In this document: in pieces, positions 59,086 to 64,000 of the stretch
Position numbering within the stretch: position 1 is the first letter of the stretch
Layout: every line of letters begins with the position of its first letter
Source of the DNA: an uncultured Oscillospiraceae bacterium
GTDB taxonomy: Bacteria; Bacillota; Clostridia; Oscillospirales; Oscillospiraceae
Length of the DNA: 64,000 nucleotides
Assembly: GCA_934565795.1 (NCBI GenBank)
Contig: CAKTIM010000007.1
Location: 51,077-115,076, forward strand
Reading direction: 5' to 3'
Position numbers and translations under genes: made by a program
Notes under the pieces: model-generated
What the model was told of the DNA's origin: nothing
Databases searched by the model: none
The model's input: the letters and a program-made list of their open reading frames with translations, nothing else

Positions 59086-59858
59086 ACCATCGCCTCCCCT
59101 GCCACAAAGCGGGTGCCCACCGGCTGTCCATCCAGGATGGCATAGAGATTTTCCGGGTCGCCGCCGTTGGCAATCACCATATCGCAGCCGCAGCCCATGC
59201 AGATTTCCGCCGCCTGGAGCTTGGTGATCATCCCGCCCGTGCCCTGCTCGCTGCCGCTGACCCCGGCCAAGGCCCGGATGGAATCATCCAGCACCGCGAC
59301 GGTGGGAATCAGCGCGGCATTCGGCTCCCTGCGGGGATCGGCGGTATACAGTCCGTCGATGTCCGACAGCAGCACCAGCAGCCGGGCATTGACGCTCTTG
59401 GCCACGATGGCGGCCAGCGTGTCGTTGTCGCCGATGACGATTTCCTCCGTGGCCACGGTGTCATTTTCGTTGATGATGGGCAAGGCCCCCAGCTCCAGGA
59501 GCCGATTCAGCGTATTGCTGAAATTCTGGTGCCGCTTCTCGCTGGCCACATCCTCGCCGGTAATCAGCAGCTGAGCCACGGTATGATGGTATTCGCTGAA
59601 AAGCTTATCATAGATGTACATCAGCTCGCACTGGCCCACCGCCGCGGCGGCCTGCTTGGTGGGGATATCCCTGGGCCGCTGCCGCAGCCCCAGCTTGCCC
59701 ACGCCCATCCCAATGGCGCCGGAGGATACCAAAATCACCTCGTGCCCCGCGTTCTTGATGTCACTGATTACCCGGCACAGCGAGGCCACCCGCCGAATAT
59801 TCAGGTGCCCCGTGGCATGGGCCAGCGTGGATGTGCCAATCTTCACCACAATACGCAA
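59082..59858 (-). CDS. proB: Glutamate 5-kinase, short form without PUA domain
   Basis: 258 residues of amino-acid kinase: [89 protein letters not shown] and [14 protein letters not shown]. It phosphorylates glutamate for proline synthesis. It ends after the kinase domain; the PUA domain of longer enzymes is absent. The likely start is TTG 59858, seven bases after GGGGAGGG, giving the family-standard MRIVVKIG; ATG 59891 is in frame but lacks a site. It heads proB-proA-proC. Confidence 0.93.
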   Translation of the reverse strand: MRIVVKIGTSTLAHATGHLNIRRVASLCRVISDIKNAGHEVILVSSGAIGMGVGKLGLRQRPRDIPTKQAAAAVGQCELMYIYDKLFSEYHHTVAQLLITGEDVASEKRHQNFSNTLNRLLELGALPIINENDTVATEEIVIGDNDTLAAIVAKSVNARLLVLLSDIDGLYTADPRREPNAALIPTVAVLDDSIRALAGVSGSEQGTGGMITKLQAAEICMGCGCDMVIANGGDPENLYAILDGQPVGTRFVAGEAMV

Positions 59859-59946
59859 AGGAATCCCTCCCCGAAGAATATTTTTTGTCATTATACGCTT
59901 TTCCCCTGCGGAAATAAAGAGGCAATTTCCCCTTTTTAAAAAGGGA

Positions 59947-59975
59947 CTGACATTCAAGACAAGGTATGGTATAAT
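59947..59975 (+). promoter_or_regulatory. Promoter of the aldo/keto reductase gene
   Basis: CTGACA (59947-59952), 17 bases and a perfect TATAAT (59970-59975), 47 bases before the start. Confidence 0.65.
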
Positions 59976-60021
59976 GGAATCGTATATTGTACCGAATAAA
60001 TACGCTGAAAGGAGAAATCGT

Positions 60022-61027
60022 ATGAATTATGTCAACTTAGGCAATACCGATATCCAAGTATCCCGGCTGTGCGTGGGGTGCATGAGCTTTGGCAAGGCCG
60101 GAACCATGCACGACTGGACGCTGGACGAGGAAAAGAGCGGCGAGGTGATCCGGCATGCCCTGGATCTGGGCATCAATTTCTTCGACACCGCCAACAGCTA
60201 CTCTGCCGGAACCAGCGAGGAATATCTGGGCCGCGCCCTGAAAAAGGCGGTGGCGCGGGACAAGGTGGTGATTGCCTCCAAAGTCTATTTCAACGAGGGG
60301 CGGCTCTCCCGCGCGGCCATTGCCCGGGAAATTGAGGGAACGCTGAAGCGGCTGGGCACGGACTATCTTGACCTTTACATCATCCACCGCTTCGACTTCG
60401 ACACCCCCATCGAGGAAACCATGGAGGCGCTGGACGCCCTGGTGAAGGCCGGAAAGGTTCGCGCCCTGGGTGCCTCCGCCATGTACGGCTATCAGTTCCA
60501 CAACATGCAGTTCGCCGCCGAAAAGCATGGCTGGACGCCCTTCAGCACCATGGAAAACCACTATAACCTGCTCTACCGGGAGGACGAGCGGGAGCTGATT
60601 CCCATCTGCCGGCAGATGAATGTCTCGCTGATGCCCTACAGCCCCCTGGCCTCCGGCCATCTGACCCGGCGCACCTGGGACAGCGACAAGCCTGCGCAGC
60701 AAAACCGACCGGGTAGCGCGGGGCAAATACGACCAGACGGAGCAGCAGGACATGGCAATCGTCAGCCGGGTGGCAGAGCTGGCCGACCGATACGGGTGCA
60801 AAATGTCCCAGATTGCGATCGCCTGGCTGTGGGCCAGGGGCGTGGCCTCCCCCATCATCGGAGCCACCAAGGCTGCCTATCTGACGGACGCCGCCAATGC
60901 CCAAAGCATAACGCTGACGGCGCAGGACATCGCCTATCTGGAGGAGCCGTATCTCCCCCATCCCATTATGGGCGCGCTGGACAAGAACCCCGCCCCGGGC
61001 GTTATCCTGGTGAATGAGAAAAAATAG
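60022..61027 (+). pseudogene. Aldo/keto reductase, interrupted by a frameshift
   Basis: The first frame (60022 to about 60690) reads NYVNLGNTDIQVSRLCVGCMSFG, FFDTANSYSAGTSEEYLGRAL (catalytic Asp and Tyr), VVIASKVYF (Lys), YIIHRFDFDTPIEETMEALD (His) and SLMPYSPLASGHLTRRTWDSD. At about 60685-60698 (AAGCCTGCGCAGC) the homology moves one base on: it continues LRSKTDRVARGKY and then SQIAIAWLWARGVASPIIGATKAAYL to the stop at 61027. A single extra base explains this. The ribosome site AAAGGAG and a downstream terminator are intact. Either a recent inactivation or a sequencing error. Confidence 0.85.
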
Positions 61028-61037
61028 GAGCAGCTGT

Positions 61038-61071
61038 CCCCCGGTGCGTATGCATCGGGGGGTAATTTTTT
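61038..61071 (+). terminator. Terminator after the aldo/keto reductase gene
   Basis: CCCCCGGTGC-GTAT-GCATCGGGGG followed by TAATTTTTT. Confidence 0.85.
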
Positions 61072-61161
61072 GCGCGGGCGCACTCGACCGCTTTCGCATA
61101 TTTCCGTTGACTTTCGGACATACCATCCATATAATGACAGCATAGAAAGGGCGGTGCGCGC

Positions 61162-63414
61162 ATGGCGACTTTAAAATGCAAATACTGCGGTGGGAATGTC
61201 ACCCCTTTCCCGGAGGGCAATGTGGGCTCCTGCGCCAGCTGCGGCGGGATCATGACCCTGCCCCAAAACACCGACAAGCAGCATGCCTCCGCCCACAACT
61301 GCGGAAATTACCTGCGCCGCGCCGGGAAATTTGACAAGGCGCTGGCTGTGTATCAGCAGCTGCTCAGCCAGGACGAGGCAGACGCGGAAAGCCGCTGGTG
61401 TGCAGCCCTGTGCCGCTTTGGCGTGCAGTATGTGGAGGATGGTGCAGGCGGCTACCGCCCCGCCGTCCTGCGGCCGGAGGCCGGGCGCTTCCTGGAATGC
61501 GGAGACTATCTGGCGGCGCTCTCCCTGTCCGACGGGGCGGCGAAGCTGCAATATGAAAAAGAGGCGCTCCGAATCGCCGCCAGCCTGGGCCAGACAGCGC
61601 AGGAGCCCCCCGCCGCGCTGCTGAAGCAGGGCTTTGGGCTACTAAAGCAGAAGAGCTTCTCGGAAGCGGACGACTGCTTCTGCCGGGTGCTGGACAGTGC
61701 GCCGGGGGAGCCCATGGCCCACCTGGGGCGGCTGCTGGTCGAGTGCCGGTGCACCGCGCCCAAGGAGCTGGCAGGCTGCCGCCGGGATATCTCCCAGAGT
61801 GTCCACTATCAGAATGCGCTGCAATACGGCGGCGAAGATTTGAAGAATTTTCTGCAAGCCGCCGCCCGTCAGCTTCAGAAGCAGGGGCAGCTCGGCAAGG
61901 TCGAGCAGGCCTACGCAAACGCCGTGGCCGCCATGGAAGCCGCCTCCACCAACGAGGAATATCGGGCGGCGGCACGGATGTTCGGGCAGCTGAAGCGCTA
62001 TAAGGATGCCCAGAGCCGCGCCCAGGAATGCCTGCGGCAGGCGGAGATCCTGCGCAAGGAGGGAATTTACCGGGCCGCTACGGCTGCCAAGAAGCAGGGG
62101 CAGGCGGCAAAGGCCGCCGCGCTGTACGCCCAGATTCCCGGCTGGCGGGATGCCAATGTGCAGGCGGTGCAGAGCAAGCAGCGGGCCGAGGCGCAGAAGG
62201 CCGCCAAAAGCGAGCCGGAGCACTGGGTCGCCAGCGCAGGAAAGCGGATTGCCGTCACCCTGCTGGTCATGGCCATGGTGGTAACCGGGTGCTACCTGCT
62301 GGTGACGAAGTATATCATACCGCAGAAGCAATACAACGCGGCAGAGACCCTGCTGGAGGCGGGCAACCGGGAGGAGGCCATCGAGGCCTTTCAGGCGCTG
62401 GCGGATTTCAAGGATTCCCCCCAGCGGGTGACAGCCATTCAGGAGGACTGGTATGCCCAGGCGGAAACGCTTCTGAGCGCCGGGGACGCCTGCCGGGCTG
62501 CCGCCATTTTCGGCGGACTGCGGGATTATGAGGATGCCCGGGAGCGCAGCCGCGCCCTGTGGGCGCAGATCGTCCAGCCGGAGTTGATCAGCGCCGGGGG
62601 CTGGTACACCGTCGCCCTGCGAAGCGACCGCATGGTGAACGCCACCGGGGACGACCGGGAGGGCCAATGTGAGACCGGCTCCTGGATGAGCATGGCCTCC
62701 GTCAGCGCCGGGTGGGAGCACACCCTGGGGCTGCGCACCGACGGCACGGTGATCGCCGCCGGGTACAATGGCGACGGCCGGGGAAATGTGGACGACTGGC
62801 GGAACATGGTAGCTGTCTCCGCCGGTCAGTGGCACACCGTCGGGCTGAAATCCAACGGGCGCGTAATCGGTCTGGGCTGCGACAACGACGGACGGATCGA
62901 CTTTGACACCTGGCGAGATATCATCGGCATCAGCGCTGGACGGAATCACACCGTCGGCCTGCGGGCGGACTACACCGCCGTGGCCGTGGGCGACGACTCC
63001 AGCGGCCAATGCAGGGTGGAGGGATGGAAAAACCTGCAAGCCATCTCCGCCGGCGGCACCCACACCCTTGGGCTGACCCGGGACGGGAAGGTGCTTTCCG
63101 CAGGCAGCAATGAAAGCGGACAGCGCAACGTGGACGCCTGGGACGACATTGTGGCCGTCGCCGCCGGGTACTACCACAGCGTCGGCCTGAAAGCGGACGG
63201 CACCGTGGTCGCCGTGGGATACAATGCGTACGACCAATGCGATGTCAGCGAATGGACGGACATTGTGGCCATCTCCGCCGGTGGTTTTCACACTCTGGGC
63301 CTGAAATCCGACGGCTCCATCGTCGCCACCGGCCGCGACATAAACGGCCAATGCGAGGTTCAGGGCTGGGATAACATGATGGTGCCTCGGCTCTCCTCTA
63401 TTGATATAAATTAA
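61162..63414 (+). CDS. Zinc-ribbon, membrane-anchored protein with seven RCC1-like repeats
   Basis: 750 residues. An N-terminal zinc ribbon (C6-x2-C9 ... C24-x2-C27) precedes a helical TPR-like region (about 40-350) and a membrane helix (about 362-386, VTLLVMAMVVTGCYLLV). A second helical region (390-470) follows, then seven tandem repeats of about 38 residues (476-741), each with a (S/A)AG..HT.GL.(S/A)DG.V.A.G...GQ core. Seven such units would close a beta-propeller, as in RCC1. With a cytosolic ribbon, the propeller is probably outside. ATG 61162 has AAAGGGCGG nearby. Function unknown; a protein-binding role is likely. Confidence 0.85.
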   Translation: MATLKCKYCGGNVTPFPEGNVGSCASCGGIMTLPQNTDKQHASAHNCGNYLRRAGKFDKALAVYQQLLSQDEADAESRWCAALCRFGVQYVEDGAGGYRPAVLRPEAGRFLECGDYLAALSLSDGAAKLQYEKEALRIAASLGQTAQEPPAALLKQGFGLLKQKSFSEADDCFCRVLDSAPGEPMAHLGRLLVECRCTAPKELAGCRRDISQSVHYQNALQYGGEDLKNFLQAAARQLQKQGQLGKVEQAYANAVAAMEAASTNEEYRAAARMFGQLKRYKDAQSRAQECLRQAEILRKEGIYRAATAAKKQGQAAKAAALYAQIPGWRDANVQAVQSKQRAEAQKAAKSEPEHWVASAGKRIAVTLLVMAMVVTGCYLLVTKYIIPQKQYNAAETLLEAGNREEAIEAFQALADFKDSPQRVTAIQEDWYAQAETLLSAGDACRAAAIFGGLRDYEDARERSRALWAQIVQPELISAGGWYTVALRSDRMVNATGDDREGQCETGSWMSMASVSAGWEHTLGLRTDGTVIAAGYNGDGRGNVDDWRNMVAVSAGQWHTVGLKSNGRVIGLGCDNDGRIDFDTWRDIIGISAGRNHTVGLRADYTAVAVGDDSSGQCRVEGWKNLQAISAGGTHTLGLTRDGKVLSAGSNESGQRNVDAWDDIVAVAAGYYHSVGLKADGTVVAVGYNAYDQCDVSEWTDIVAISAGGFHTLGLKSDGSIVATGRDINGQCEVQGWDNMMVPRLSSIDIN

Positions 63415-63457
63415 TAGTAGAATATTCGTAAATTCCCGGTGAAAACGAGGATACAAA

Positions 63458-63587
63458 AACATTCTGAGTGCGTAGGGGGCGGCAATTTGTCGCCCCGCTG
63501 TGTACCGGGATTGAGCGGTTCGGCTGTACAGCTCACGTTCGTTGGCTTTCGGGCGGCTGGTATCCGCCCCTACGCACTCAGAGTGTT
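63458..63587. mobile_element. Palindromic insertion-like repeat, about 130 bp
   Basis: CTGAGTGCGTAGGGGGCGG at the left and the complement of CCGCCCCTACGCACTCAG at the right form long terminal inverted repeats. Inside lies a further stem, GGGGCGGC-AATTT-GTCGCCCC-like. It follows the RCC1 gene by about 45 bases. The right arm contains GGGCGGCTGGTATCCG, repeated at 63873-63896. No coding capacity. Confidence 0.7.
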
Positions 63588-63810
63588 CAACATTGTACCT
63601 TTTTAACCAAATCTCTCTCGAAACCGTTACCTGAGTGCCCTCTTCAGTCGCTGCGGCGACAGCTGATTAATTATTGTATCATTGCCACCGGCAATGATTG
63701 TTATTATAAATTCGCTGCGCTCTGCAACACCCCACAGGGAAGCTTGGGAGATGTATCCTTGAGGGTATTCGTTGTTCGTTACTGCTTCCTAAACCGTTGG
63801 GTTAAGGGTC
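63588..63810. other. Gene-less stretch
   Basis: No credible gene on either strand. A small stem CATTGCC-ACC-GGCAATG lies near 63693. The surrounding repeats suggest a stretch that has accumulated insertions. Confidence 0.4.
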
Positions 63811-63814
63811 GACA

Positions 63815-63903
63815 AATTGCCGACCCCTACGGGACTCAGTTGTTTTTCCTGCTATTGAAACCGCAAGGCGGCGGGCGGCTGGTATCCGTTCCTACGGTTT
63901 TCT
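63815..63903. repeat. Second copy or part of the palindromic repeat
   Basis: GGGTCGACAAATTGCCGACCC is the inverted counterpart of the GGGCGGCAATTTGTCGCCC stem at 63477, with one paired change (G-C to T-A) that keeps the stem. GGGCGGCTGGTATCCG then recurs as in the first copy. Confidence 0.55.
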
Positions 63904-63924
63904 TGCCTTGATTCACATGATTGG

Positions 63925-63959
63925 AAAAGCCCCCGGAAGCGGTTGCTTCCGGGGGCTTG
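63925..63959 (-). terminator. Terminator of the gene entering from the right edge
   Basis: AAGCCCCCGGAAGC pairs perfectly with GCTTCCGGGGGCTT around GGTT; TTTT follows on the minus strand. Confidence 0.85.
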
Positions 63960-63979
63960 GGTTATTGGGTGCGATTCAA

Positions 63980-64000
63980 TCAGGCAATCTCGTTGACGGT
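63980..64000 (-). CDS. 3' end of a minus-strand gene (partial)
   Basis: Read from the right edge, the minus strand gives Thr-Val-Asn-Glu-Ile-Ala and a TGA stop at 63980, followed 21 bases later by a strong terminator. Six codons do not identify the protein. The terminator makes a gene here likely, but the reading frame is not certain. Confidence 0.4.
   Translation of the reverse strand, partial: TVNEIA

Noticed and set aside
63468..63911. 147-codon frame near the right edge
   Set aside because: It is made of the palindromic repeats and their spacers, with no start signal.

Overview
The window looks like chromosomal DNA of a spore-lineage Clostridia (Bacillota), most likely a gut Oscillospirales-type anaerobe. 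The evidence is GC-rich coding DNA with AGGAGG-type ribosome sites and familiar Bacillota gene blocks: rplS-lepB-rbgA-rnhB-yraN, tig-clpP-clpX-lon-engB, and ddl next to a YwiB-like gene. A GerMN-type lipoprotein and a Spo0A-C-like small protein point the same way. Nothing indicates an outer membrane. No rRNA is present, so species cannot be fixed. Four tRNA genes (Thr-CGT, Ala-CGC, Ser-CGA, Leu-TAA) are present, all on the minus strand, all with encoded CCA and a downstream terminator.

Layout. 1-660: the N-terminal part of an ECF/CbiO-type ATPase behind a cobalamin riboswitch with its own terminator. 990-2280: an AT-richer island remnant (ribbon-helix-helix protein, RelB/RelE-like pair, integrase tail) abutting the 3' end of tRNA-Thr. 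2412-7968: a uracil-DNA glycosylase, a DD-carboxypeptidase homologue lacking all three catalytic motifs, then a response regulator - histidine kinase - GerMN lipoprotein - exonuclease III run. 8025-14110: nagB bracketed by two copies of a 161-bp mobile element, an ECF S component, an XRE regulator divergent from brnQ, a MATE pump and a second palindromic element. 14121-16990: DUF1934, ddl, murC. 17304-24244: TraX-like protein, ART-like unknown, GNAT, tRNA-Ala, a MacB/FtsX-type ABC pair with an enormous coiled coil, GtrA. 24348-31303: a D-lactate dehydrogenase behind a palindromic promoter, small binding proteins, two more 161-bp elements, LytTR/DUF3021, RNA- and metal-related small genes, and a truncated GNAT.

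31342-42568 is the housekeeping core on the minus strand: ribosome assembly (engB, rbgA, rplS), proteostasis (tig, clpP, clpX, lon), secretion (lepB), DNA/RNA maintenance (rnhB, yraN), a metallophosphoesterase and a membrane dipeptidase. 42688-56014 carries a glycosyltransferase, a three-gene ABC-2 exporter, two GNATs, a secreted beta-helix protein built from two copies of one domain, DUF5662, prfC, and an iron-type ABC importer (ATPase, fused permease, binding protein without a lipobox). 56179-61027 has a GNAT, tRNA-Leu, the proline pathway proB-proA-proC and a frameshifted aldo/keto reductase. 61162-63414 encodes a zinc-ribbon, membrane-anchored protein ending in exactly seven RCC1-like repeats. 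The last 580 bases are a repeat-rich stretch followed by the tail of one more gene.

The strongest unexplained signal is the 161-bp element. Four equal-length copies fold end to end into one hairpin, the arms of different copies differ by matching changes, and three copies have 4-bp direct repeats at their ends. Next are the triply substituted DD-carboxypeptidase homologue and the RCC1 propeller protein.
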